64,000 bases of DNA from positions 1-64,000 of the forward strand of contig NW_020167552.1 in the NCBI RefSeq assembly GCF_001641265.1. Direction: 5' to 3'. Shown here one piece after another: positions 20,995 to 31,813 of the stretch (the first letter of the stretch is position 1; every line of letters starts with the position of its first letter). Under the pieces are notes generated by a model. That model did no database searches. It was given only the letters and a program-made list of their open reading frames with translations, and was not told the origin of the DNA. A program made the translations under genes and the position numbers. The DNA is from Pseudogymnoascus destructans (Eukaryota > Ascomycota > Leotiomycetes > Thelebolales > Thelebolaceae).

Positions 20995-22860
20995 ATGCCA
21001 CCTCCGCCGCCAGTACCCAAGCGCGCCCCTTTCCGGCCTCGCCAATTCTGCCGATCGCCAACCCAGCACCTCCAAAAACCAACGTCAACCGAACACCCTC
21101 AAAACCACCACCACGACACCACCCACGCCGCAACCCCCTCCAAAACAACCCCTCTCGCTCTTCCCCCACCCAGCTCCTCACCCACCCCTCGCAACGGCAT
21201 CACTGGCCCCTTCCCACCCCGGCCCCCCACCCCGCGCGCCCGCCGGACCACCCTCGTGTCCGCCGCCCATCCCAGCCGTGGACGAACCCGCGCCTCCGCC
21301 CGCCTCGTGGCCCATCTCCCACTTCTCCTCCTCGCCGACCTCCCCCTTTAACCCACCACCAACGACCGCAAACCCGCGCCTCCCCGCGCCCTCCTCCCAG
21401 CCGCCCTACCCGACCCCCCCCCGGCGCCGCGCGCCGTCGCTGGTCCCTCTACAACGCTTTCGCGCCTGCGCTCCTGCCCCAGCTACCGGACCCGCGCACG
21501 CAGCGGCTTGCTCGAAGCGCAGCGGGCTACGCGGCTGTGGAATCCGAGTAATAGCACGCCGCGCATGCGTCGGCTGACGACGACGACCACTACAACGGAG
21601 AGAAGGGCGCGTGGGAGAGCGCGGTCAGGAGCGAGTGTTGCGCAGCCAGCGATTCCGCGCGGCATCCGCAGCTGACGAAGGGGGAGATTGAAGGAGAGAT
21701 TCAGGGTGCGGGGGATATTGAGTTTATTGGCGGGAAGGATAAGGGTGGTGCTGGTGATTATCCGCTGCTGAGTTTGAGGGAGCAGAGGTTTAGTCGGGAT
21801 TCGAGCGGACGGAGTAATCGCGTTAGTCTGCCGAGGAGCGTGACATGGATTGATATACGGCGCAGTTTTAGCCTTGTGGCTGAGGATTTTGCGGCAGGTG
21901 CGACGGTAGAGCACGGCGATAAGGGAAAGGGAAAAGATATCGAAGGAAACAGACGAGTATATATTAAGCGACGATCAACGGGCTACCGCAAACGGGGACA
22001 GTTAATTGCCTCGTTGCAAACACCCGTCGAGCTATCACCGACGTTTAAAGCAGGACATCGGACCACCTCTCGCGCACACCACAAGAAACTACACAATGGC
22101 CGATCTCGAAAGCGGTCCACCCCCCTCGCAATCCCAATCCCAAAACCCCTACCACGACCACGACACCACCGACAATCTCGCCTCCTTAACTTCCACACAC
22201 ACCTCCATCCACGGCTCCGACCGCCCCATCGCCCCCGGCGCCGACGACGCCTGGGATGCTTCCCTCACTTAAACCCCTACGTCCCCACCGACTCCGTCGC
22301 CTACGCAAACACGCGCATCATCCGCATCCCACGCGACTGGATGATCGCCGGCGACCTCGCTCCGACCTTCAGCGCCACATACCCCGAGCTACTCGGCGAG
22401 GCGGGACTAGGGGAGGCCGAGTTCCGTTAATACACGGCTCATCGAGGCGTTCAATCCGTTTGGTGTGCGTAATCTGGTGGATGCGGTGATGGGGCTTTGT
22501 ACGGGGTGGTTCTGGGATGATGCGGGGCTGACGTATACGAAGAGGTGTTTGGCGGCGGCGGAGAAGGCGATTGGAGATGGGGAGCTCGCAGGCGAGGTTT
22601 ATTTCTCTGAAGAAGAGCGCGTATATGAGTGTAAGTCGACTTCACCCCTTCCAAGTCCTATGATGTGATTTCTAGGTCGGTGGCTGACAGGTTCATAGCT
22701 TGATGTGGACATCAAGCTATGAACCTGTCAGATCCCGACACCACAGATCGGGTTTATCGAGTCCGAGATGGGCGAGGATGACGACGAAGTCTCAGATGCA
22801 GGTACGGAGCGACCGATTGGTGAGAGAGCGGAGACCCGAGACGGCGAGGTGGTGTACTAG
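20995..22860 (+). pseudogene. Broken ERF4-like gene (Ras palmoyltransferase subunit family)
   Basis: Erf4 is the partner of the Erf2 palmitoyltransferase at the ER/Golgi. A Pro-rich N-terminal region starts at ATG 20995. Later pieces are DIEFIGGKD, GDYPLLSLREQR, DIRRSFSLVAEDF and YIKRRSTG (21700-21990), MADLESG with THTSIHG (22096-22220), then the family core NPYVPTDSVAYANTRIIRIP, RDWMIAGDLAPTFSATYPEL, and NPFGVRNLVDAVMGLCTGW. The pieces are in different frames: shifts lie near 21590, 22255 and 22429. A phase-1 intron fits at 22631-22675; after it the frame has a TAG and then a 15-base insertion with a TGA before PTPQIGFIESE resumes. The last frame closes at 22860. Multiple independent lesions argue for a pseudogene, although assembly errors in GC-rich sequence cannot be excluded. 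Confidence 0.72.
22684..22731. repeat. Perfect 23-bp-arm palindrome created by a foldback insertion
   Basis: Arms 22684-22706 and 22709-22731 flank GG. The coding homology of the ERF4-like gene reads LDVDI immediately before, and QIPTPQIGF immediately after, 15 extra bases (AAGCTATGAACCTGT). Those bases are the inverted copy of the sequence just upstream, so the palindrome is best explained as a local template switch. Confidence 0.85.
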
Positions 22861-23581
22861 TTACCTGGTGAGAGGAACAAAAGTGGCAGCTGTGTACAGC
22901 TTACTGGATATACCCCCCATTTCCCTTAACACAACTCCGGATGTGCATTCGCATATTCGGAATTCTCCTTATTCTTTTTTTTTGTCTCCCTGCCCGCGCG
23001 GCGTCTGGGTTTTGGGGGCATATTTCTCTACCAAGAGGCTGCGTTTATTTCGACTGTGGCTTTCTTTAGGATGGGATGGGGATGGATTCTGTTACGTGGG
23101 TTTAGAGAAGCGGTTTTTCTCTTTGTAATGAGTAGTGATTAATATTTTGGTGTTACGATTGGTACTGTCCGTTTGCGTGCGTATATGTTGTCGTTGCAAA
23201 GTTCAACATGCCCTCCACTGTTGACTTCACAAGCATCGTACAGTATCACGTCTAGACGTCATATTCTGGATTTATAAACCCCCTCACGGTTAGCACAAAT
23301 AATCATAATAATCATGACTATTCGAATAGTCAAATATTACGTAAGCATGACTAGTCATAAAGTTAACGGGGCCAATTGTCGGAATCCGGCTCAATTTTCT
23401 GTGCGTGTAGATACAGCGTTGTAGATACAAGAACTATGTTATTATGAGCATACAGTGTCTCTTCCCTCCCATCCCATCCTATCCATTTCCCAGACTCCCT
23501 TCCTAAACTCCTCTTCCGAACTCCCCATTTCTTCACTTTTCATACACACCGCCAACGAACGATGGCGGCACCAGTTAGTCT
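22861..23581. other. Intergenic, with AT-rich repeat-like patch
   Basis: No gene. A patch at 23290-23360 with ATAATCATGACTATTC and TATTACGTAAGC resembles the AT-rich ends near 16500 and 39783 and may be a transposon-end remnant. The rest is the 3' flank of the DUF8004 gene. Confidence 0.5.
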
Positions 23582-26405
23582 TCACATCGCCATCCCCACC
23601 CTCCTCCCACCACCATGGTTCCCAGGAAAATCCTCAATCTCGAAAAACACCCTCTCCTCTACTACTCCATCTAATAGCGCCCCCAACGCCCCAACACCCA
23701 GCCCAACCGCCCTCACTCTCCCACCCTGTCGATGGGGTTCGGCGCGGGTAGTGCACTCAGGTGCTACATCCTCGTGCTCGTGCTCGTGGGCTGTGCTTCC
23801 GCTCCAGCGTCTTTCCATTTCTGGCCTAGAGTTGGAGGTGCTGGTGGAGGTGGAGATTTTGTAGTCTGAGAAATCGTAGGGTGTGTGAGACTGGGAGAGG
23901 GGGGAGGGGGGCGTAGTGTCTGAGAAATCGTAGGCGGAGAGGGAGCGTGAGAGTGGTGAGGGTGGTGTGGTGGGGTTCTCGGAGGAGGAGGAGGAGGGGG
24001 AGGAGTGGGAGCGGGAGTGGGAATGGGAGGGTCTGGAGGGAGAGGGAGTGATCTGGTTCAACTCGACTTGTTTCTTCCAGCACCCCATCTCCATCCCCCC
24101 ATCCTCCTCATCATCCTCTTCATCTTCTTCTGCAGCGCTGGTGAAGCTATTTTCCATACTCGTCGACGGCGTCCGACTCGGTGCCGGCGCAGAACTCCTC
24201 CTCGGATTCCTCCCAATAACGCTGATGGCGCGACCGAGCGATGCGGCCGAGCTCAGCGAGCGCGCGAGGGTGGGAAGGGAGGCGCGGCGAGGGCGGGGTG
24301 ATGGAGGGGAGGAGGAGGCGGGACGGGTTAGGAGGGTGTGGTCGATGTCTGGCTCGATTGGCGAGGCCGGGGTGTGTGGGGTTGTTGGGGAAGAGGGGAT
24401 AGAGGAGGAGGAGAGGGAGAGGTGCAGGGTGTATGTGCTTGATGGCGTGAGACTCGTGCGCGGTGAGTTAGCCCAGGGCAAACGTGGTAAAGTGGCGCTG
24501 AGGTGATACGGCACAGTGAGTGGTGTGCGGACAGCGGGTAGGATATCCGTCGCTGAGCGGAGGGTTTGAAGGGTTGCGTAGATGAGAATCCAGCGGACTT
24601 TTCTGGCAGCTGCTGCGGAGACGCGGGTCCGTTTATCCTCCTTAGTAGACAGTATACACTCCGTCTCAAACTCCCTATACGCCTTCACCAGCGGCGCCTC
24701 CAGCAGCGCCGGTTTATGGTGATTACTCGCCTTCGCCACGATGGAGAGCGCAAGCAGCCTCGAATCCTTCTTCGGGGACGCCGGCCGGCTCCAGCTGAAT
24801 GTGCGCGCCAGGGTGGGGGAGCGGAGGGAGTGCGTCCGCGAGTTCACCTGGCGCGAGGCGTCGGAGGGGGAGGTGGGGAGGAGGGGGAGGGGGTGCAGGA
24901 AACTTTCGTAGCCCAGGCGGGCGTCGAATGCTTGGACGGATTGGAGGACGCAGACGCCGCCTTGGGCGGCGGCCGGACTGCAGTCTGCGGCTGTGAAGGA
25001 CTCGTCGACGAGGTAGGCGTAGAGGTCTTTGAACTCGGTGCGCAGACGCAGGAGGACCTGGTTGGAGAAGATGGGGCTGCTGTGGGAGGGCGGTGGGTAG
25101 GAGCCGAGGGCGGAGATCCAGTAGGTGGTGAGGAAGGAGCGGAAGCGGTCGAGGTGGGTGCGGGAGGCGGCGGTGAGGCCGAGGTGTGTGGGGGAGAGCT
25201 CGTCGGCGAGGAAGGTGGAGAGGCTGGCGCTGGTGCGGGTGAGGCGGGAGAGGAGCTCGGTGTGGGCGTGGGTAAGGATGGAGCGGGTGGTGTCGGAGAT
25301 GGACTGGGTGGTGTTAGTATGTGTTTGTCTGATTTGGTTATGACTGTATGTGCTACGAACCTTGTATTCTGGGCTCTGGATGATCTCATCGTGCATCCCC
25401 ACCGCATGGGCGAAGGCGTCGATGTAGAGATGCTCGAATTGGAAGTGCTCTGCGAAATGGAGGGTGGCGAGGGTATGGACTGGGCGGCCGCCGAAGTCTG
25501 CATACCCTCCCTCCTCCATGTAATCGAGGATATCCTCCACATTATCCACGTTCAGCCCTCGGTACTCACTCATGCTATTGAGTAGCCCCACCAATGCCTG
25601 TCCCAGACTCTCTCCAACAAGAGGCTTCCCGCATATCCACGCGAAGAAGTTCCGTGTAGCAGTACGGCACAGCAATTTCTGTTCTCCCTCCACCGTCGGC
25701 GGCGGCGGAATGTATAAATCATATCTCGCCGATGTATATTCCTTGCTTGGGCGCCCCTTGACAAACTGTCTGTTCGACGACGGGAGGTAAGAACCCGTGC
25801 GGCCAGCCAAAAAGCGTTCCAGCAAAGGAATGCAGTCTAAGCCGACTAGAAACTCGAGCGGAATGAGGAATGCCGGACCCCACATCGACGACGCCGTGGG
25901 GTCACGGGCATACAGATGGACGAGGCAGTTTCCGTCCGGGTACCACATCTCGGGATCCTGTGTTATGTTAGAATATTGAGCTTATCAACCGCGTGTCTCC
26001 GTCTCCCTTCCCATTCCACGCTCAATTGCAACCAAAAAAAAAGAGCAGTGGACGAACCATGCTTAATCCATCCCAGTTGGTCACCTCCTTGACGGTAGCC
26101 TCGAGCCTCTCCATGTTCCCCTTCGGGCCCGGCCCAGAAATCCTCACTCTCATAGCTGCGCGTCTTGATTTCCAGCGAGAAGGCCTGCTCGTGAAGCGGC
26201 TGTAAATAGGAAGCCCGGGGCGGTTTGCGGAGCGTGGGCTTGAAGCCGAATATAACTGCGGGCGGGCAGAAGAAGAGACGGGGCTACCCAGGGCGAGCTG
26301 AGGTTTTGTCCTCCCCGCCGACTCATGATCACCATCAGGCGGCGACGTAATTAGGGGTGCTTCTGCGAGAGGAACCCCGACCTTCCGGGGGAGGGGTAGT
26401 GTCAT
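23582..26405 (-). CDS. DUF8004-family fungal protein
   Basis: Three exons on the minus strand, 26405-26058, 25957-25361 and 25303-23582, all joined in phase 0, give 888 aa. The first ATG in frame is at 26405. Visible: VRISGPGPKGNMERLE, NWDGLSM/DPEMWYPDGNCLVHL across intron 1, GPAFLIPLEFLVG, then helical segments around FRSFLTTYWISALG and KVRWILIYATLQTLRSA, and a long Ser/Pro-rich acidic tail. The WYPDGNCLVHLY box is what I associate with DUF8004, a family without known biochemical role. Both introns start with the uncommon donor GTTCGT. Intron 2 (57 nt) has no stop and a length divisible by three, so a gene finder may keep it as coding; its CTAAC box and CACCCAG acceptor favour splicing. Confidence 0.8.
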
Positions 26406-26568
26406 GGGGGAGGGGTGGGGAGGGGAGGTTGGAATGAATGCGGGCGGTGGATGGCTGCGGTGTAGCACACGCTGATGGCCGCGAGCGATTGATATGTCTT
26501 ACAGGATGCGAATCAAAGCACAGGGCGGGCCATGCAATACGCAGGAGCAAAGAAAAAAGATTGAACGA

Positions 26569-26690
26569 TTGACTTTGAAAGGAAAGCCGGGTAAGTAACA
26601 GGAAAAGAAGGATGAAGGAAGGGTCTGTTGACTTTGAAAGGAAGCCGGGTAAGTAACAGGAAAAGAAGGATGAAGGAAGGGTCTGTTGTT
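26569..26690. repeat. Tandem duplication of a 59-bp unit
   Basis: The unit beginning TTGACTTTGAAAGG and ending AGGAAGGGTCTG occurs twice in direct succession, at 26569-26627 and 26628-26686, differing by one A. It lies upstream of the DUF8004 gene and so may be within its leader or promoter. Confidence 0.9.
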
Positions 26691-29399
26691 GTTCTCTTCA
26701 AGAAGATTGAAGGATAGAAAGAGCAATTGTGCATGAGGAGACTAAGTGTCGCTTGCTTGCTTCTCTCATGTTGTCACATCACACAGAGGAGCTTACATCA
26801 TAGGTTTTTTTGGCCTGTGAAGCTATCACCAACCTTAAGTGGTACCTGAGTTGTCTCTATGTGGGACTCCCGATGTAATTTCCCCAGGGATTGCCAGATA
26901 TGCCAGCGCAGTAGGGTGCAGATTGAAGATCGCGTGAGGTATCACGGTGGCATGCAAAAGGCGGTTCGTCATTGGAAGTAGAAAGCGAATATGAGTATAC
27001 AAGAATTGTTGTAGCTGTGGGTTTCAGCTGTTGGCAGCGAGTTGTCTCTGTCGAACGCGGATATATGGCACTGCTAGCAGTCGTCGCCGGACGGTGGTTG
27101 GTTGATGTCCGGAGACGGCCACTGGAGACGGCCACCAGGAACCTGGCAGGTGGCGCTGTGTAGCGTAGAAACACACTGGTAGTAACTGGTTTTCTCATGG
27201 AGACGAATCGGGAGCGCGCCACGTCGATTTCCAGTATGTATCTAGTAAAGAAAGTAGTCGGGGTACAATGTATTAGATAAGTACTGTTATTGCCAGTATT
27301 GGGTAGAAATGGTATAGTAAAGTCGAGGGCAGGTAACCAAAATATGCCCCCTTATGGGCCAACGTATTTCCCAAACGAAGGGATCACGATCACGAAAACA
27401 TCAAAATCCGACTATTACTACTATTACAAATGACATAATGCTTCTGTCGGCCCTTGGACCCTACCCGCCGACTACTCTTACTTTAACCTTAGCACTCCAA
27501 GGGATATCCTCTCCCTCTCGTACAGAGAGGGAGAGGCGTATAATGTAAGGGGGTACCCTTACATTATATACGCCTCTTACGCCTCCTTTCCCACCTCTTT
27601 TTCTGTACATTTACTACTTGTAGAGCCTTAACTTCTGCCTTGAGTAGAATAGCAGAATGCATTATAACCTAGGCTCCTTTAGCAAGCTAGCGTAGTACAT
27701 CATTAATTAAGGTAGGAGAGCTATTCCAATGTCGTATGATATGTTTCTTAACGTGCTCTGTTTAAAAGTTAAGCTATCTTATAGTTTAAGGAGTCTTTAA
27801 AGTCTAATTGTTACTAACGTAAGTGACAGTGTAACGTAGTGGATTTACCCTACCAACTTTAGTAAATTGTAAATAACTTAACAATGGATATCGTGAATGC
27901 CTAGGTATTGCTGAACATGAAACTTTAATAGCCTAAGCAGTATTAGACGTCCAATCTGAAAGTACAAGAGCCCATATCACGCTAAGAAAGTGCTGGGGTT
28001 ACCTAAGAGCTCTATGACACGTTAACTGACGGAGGTTTGACACGCTCTTAAGCCCGTTAGCAATAGCAGAGTTTGTTAGACGCACAAGAGACGATACTTC
28101 TGAAGTGGATTAAGAACCTAGCAATTAGTGGTTATTCTCTAGGGCATTAGTTGTTGAAGGAAATAGCTAAAGAAATATAGGGCTGCTACAAAATGGAGCA
28201 GCGTTACAGCAAATCTAAATTGCTCTATTACAGGGAGAGAAGACGACGTGGCAACGGTATGAGTGAGAGTTTTAAGATTTGATATGCAGCTTTTAGTTCT
28301 GACTGACTGACTGACTGGCTGTACAGTTGTAGGGCACACCCTAGTGCTTGCAGTATGGATGATTATCGACGACAACCTACCTACCTCTGCCTCTGTATGC
28401 TCCCCGTGACCTTCTCAGGCCTCAAAGACCGAGTACAGAAGAGTACAATCTCACAATGCAGAGAACAACAGGGAACAACAGAAAACAACAGAGTACACTG
28501 CGAGTACAACATCTCGTTGGTTGCCGGGTACACCGATGATTCAAGGTACCAACCACCTCACAAACTATCGACGGCGACAGTAAACGATGACGACAGTCCG
28601 GCCGTTCACACATCCCCCACCACAAAAATATTGGTGGCGATGTAACCAACACAGTTAGCATCCCCAAGCTACTCCAAGTCAATCCCACAAGTTACCACAT
28701 TCAAACCCACGCGCTACACTACATCCCATCCCTCCTCCAACCTCGCCTTCACATGAACCATCCTCCTTCGAGAACCTACCTCCGTCCTCCCGCTTCGAGG
28801 CACCAACGCCGCCAGATAAGCTCACCGCCATGCATGCAAATCCTGTCCACGCACTGGAAATCTTGCTAGCCCATCCCTTGGTTGGGTAGGAATAGGTCTG
28901 GACGCGTTCAGTCGCGACCAGTGGCGGCATTGGTATGTATGATGGCACGATTTGAATGTGCTGGATGTGCTTCTGCTTTCGACAAATAAACGGATTCCAG
29001 CCCAGCCAGCCGGGCCGTGATGTGGTATCTAAAAATCTAACATAACATAACATGCTGGAGAACTAAAGCACACTGCTCGGCCACTGGCACGTAAACTGTG
29101 TCGGGCATCTTGACTCGGAGATATTGACTCGACTCCTAAAAGAAGGGTTAATCGCTCGAAAAGAAAGGTCTTGATATATATACATCCCCACATGAGAAAG
29201 ATCCATGGGGAAATAGATAAAAGAAGATGTCCCATGCATGCCCCGCAATAGACAAGACAGCTTATGAGCACCCCCTCACATCCCCCCCCCCATCATTCAA
29301 CGCCAAGATATTCAGAACATATCAAAACATATCCCCCGTGACTTCAACCGGCCCGCGATCGTACTGTCCATACTGTACATGCCCACCCCGCCCCCTCCT
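26691..29399. other. 2.7-kb gene-poor region with an AT-rich relic island
   Basis: No gene recognised. Two adjacent hairpins lie at 27509-27534 (CTCTCCCTCT...AGAGGGAGAG) and 27532-27576 (GAGGCGTATAATGTAAGG with a near-perfect reverse complement). 27580-28300 is AT-rich with scattered stop codons in all frames, consistent with an old mutated repeat (possibly RIP-affected). CTGA repeats sit near 28303 and ACAACAG-type repeats near 28460-28495. The remainder is the 3' flank of the next minus-strand gene. Confidence 0.55.
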
Positions 29400-30585
29400 C
29401 TAGTCATCCCACTCCTCATCCAGCTGGTCAATGAGTCTATTCTCATCATCCGGCCTCCCCATTCCGCGCGCTACACTCCCATTCCCCAACCCAGGCAGAG
29501 AATTATACCCCCTCCTGCCTGGCAAACACCTCGCACAACTACTCGTCAAAATCGTAAAGAAATCCTACCACACAGTCAGCTTCTCTCCCCCTAAACCCTC
29601 CCCTTCCCCCCAAAATAGCGTGGACGAACCATAAAGAACCCCCCAATCCCCGCCCACATAGCATAATTAGGCAACTGCTTCCACCCCCTCGAGTGCTCCA
29701 CACTGCGGTTATACATCACACCCCCAATAAAATACACCAGCACCGCGATGATAGCGATGATCCCAAACACCCCCGCGGGCCCTAATCCGGCTTGCACGGG
29801 CCCGAGACCGGGACAGGCGGCTTCGGAGCGCATCTCGAAGAAGTAGGCGCATTCGTCCGGGTCGGTGCCGATGAAGGAGACGACGGCGCCGGATTTGAGG
29901 GGGTCTTTTTCGCAGTAAAAGGAGATGAGGGTGGATTTGCGGCGTTTGGTGGAGAGGGGTTTCTTGGGTTTTTGGGGCTTGTCTTCGTCTTTGTCGGAGG
30001 AGTAGTTGGAGCCGACTACTTTGCCGTTGAGTGTCCGCGCAGGATATCCGTCGTCATCGAGCTCCTCGAGCTCTTCGGATCGAGATTCCACGGCGGATCC
30101 GCACGGCGAGCCGCCGGTGTATTGAAGCACCAACTTACGTCCCCTAAACATAATACCCGAAGATTGTTCTCTATCCATCATTAGCACACCCCTCCCATCC
30201 CCATCTCCCAACCCCAAACATACCCAATAGAAAACACCTTCCCATCCGCCTCATAAAACGCACTAACATTCCTCCACCTCGCCTCCTCCACCCCCACCAC
30301 ATCCTCAATCTCCTCCACGACCGGCGCACAGATATTGATCGAGAAATTCCCCTTATAATCGTGACCCCGGCTCTGCCAACTATCCGTCTTCTGCTTCCCC
30401 AGCTTCTTCTTCGGGTCGTGCAGCTGCACCGCTAGGGGGCGCAGGTCGTAGAACCCGTTCGTGTTTGGCGATTTCGCGGTGCAGGGGATTACATCGGGCT
30501 TCTTCTCGTCAGATGCGGCTTGAGCAAATGGTGCTCGGAGCGCCAGCACGGCAAGCAGGATGCTGGTGAGGGAGGGAGGAAGCAT
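29400..30585 (-). CDS. Mannose-6-phosphate-receptor-homology membrane protein (Mrl1/Atg27-like)
   Basis: Three exons, 30585-30224, 30170-29630 and 29564-29400, join cleanly and give 355 aa. A signal peptide (MLPPSLTSILLAVLALRAPF, cleaved near residue 23) leads into a luminal MRH-like domain with paired cysteines: VIPCTAKS, GNFSINICAPV, QYTGGSPCGS, SFYCEKD and DECAYFFEMRSEAACP. One transmembrane helix follows (GVFGIIAIIAVLVYFIGGVMY). A cytosolic tail then has WKQLPNYAMWAGI, FTILTSSCAR and a very acidic end (LIDQLDEEWDD) that could be a sorting signal. Such receptors cycle between Golgi and endosome/vacuole. The last intron uses donor GTTCGT; without splicing it the protein would end early with an unrelated tail. 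Confidence 0.85.
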
Positions 30586-31813
30586 GGTGCCGTTCGTCGA
30601 TCGGGCGCGGGACAGGCCTCTAGTAAAGCGCCTTGGCGCAAAGGGGAAGAAAGGTCGTTCGTATGATAGAATTGATTTCGTGAAAAAGAGTTAAGTTGAT
30701 GAACATGCAGTCGTTGGCGATGATGAATACGACGGTAGAGGTGAATGCGACGGCTTCGTTCGGGACAGTTAATAGATTCCAACATCTCCCCGCATTCCTG
30801 ATCCGGTTTAGCACCAGGTACAAGCCTTTCGTACTCGTAATTGAGTCACGTGATTTGGACTACAGAGGAGCATGCTCTAGCCAATCAGAAGCTTGAGCTA
30901 AAGGAGAATCTAGACTTAATTAGGTCTAGATTCTATAAAATTGAGGCAGATCTAGTAGGATGCAGGCAGTTGGGTAATGCGCTTCAAATGGAAGATTAAT
31001 TTTTTCGATTTTTTTTAGGTACCTCATTTTATATACAATTTACATACAAATTTAAGTACCTTTGGAATTTTACAGTAAGGAAGGTGCATTTTGCGACTGC
31101 TACACTCTTCGGGTTGACGCCCCCTAATTGACGATTTTGATTTTCCATGTAGTACTTCTGTACGCTCCTAATTTGGGTGCGTACAGAAGTCACTTCTGTC
31201 GCAATATTCAAAAATTGCCGGTAGGTGTTTGACGGGTAACTAAGCTACCTACAGTAGCAAACACATCTACCTGGCAATTTTTTAAAATATTGCGACAGAA
31301 GTGACTTCTGTACGCACCCAAATTAGGAGCGTACAGAAGTTACTACTTCGCTCGCCCTGTTCGAAGCACTGAACCACTTTACTGGAGTAAAAAATTAATT
31401 AAAGGCCAGTATTCTACAGAGGGAACAAAGGGCGGCTCTACGTCACGTGGGGGATTACAAAGGAACGCCGTGGGGGGTATGGCCGGATGGGGAGAATTAC
31501 ATACAATTTACTAGTAATTTCCCTTGTCGGGTCATAGCTGAACTCCGGTTTCCGCAGCTCTCCCATTTCTCGCCAAAATGGCCAAGTCCAGCATGGCAGA
31601 ATGGGAACGATTCAAACGGGTCCGAAGGAGCACACTTGAGTGAATCCGAAACACAGCGGAAACACTTGTATCCGGGGGCGAAGCTATCTCAAAAACCTTC
31701 TTTTAGATCGGACGACTTGCAGATACTCTCGCTTTCACTTCTTTTACTTATGTTTATATAAGGAGGCTCATATACCTGGGTTGAACCACAATCTGCGACT
31801 ACAAGCTGCAACA
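30586..31813. other. AT-rich spacer upstream of ERG24
   Basis: No gene. A 10-bp-arm palindrome (GAATCTAGAC...GTCTAGATTC) lies at 30906-30934. A larger palindromic element at 31154-31340 is listed separately. The last ~450 bases are the likely ERG24 promoter and leader; a TCACGTG site lies near 31442. Confidence 0.6.
31154..31340. mobile_element. MITE-like 187-bp palindromic element
   Basis: The first 55 bases (31154-31208) are an exact reverse complement of 31286-31340, and similarity continues imperfectly for about 20 more bases on each side. Each arm is itself a small hairpin: ACTTCTGTACGC at the outside pairs with GCGTACAGAAGT further in. Flanking TAGT and TACT bases are symmetric, but no certain target duplication is seen. 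It has no coding capacity. Confidence 0.85.

Noticed and set aside
24566..25585. 339-codon open frame on the plus strand
   Set aside because: It is antisense to the DUF8004 gene in GC-rich coding sequence; it has Gly/Glu/Val-rich composition and no motif, whereas the minus frame has family boxes and clean introns.
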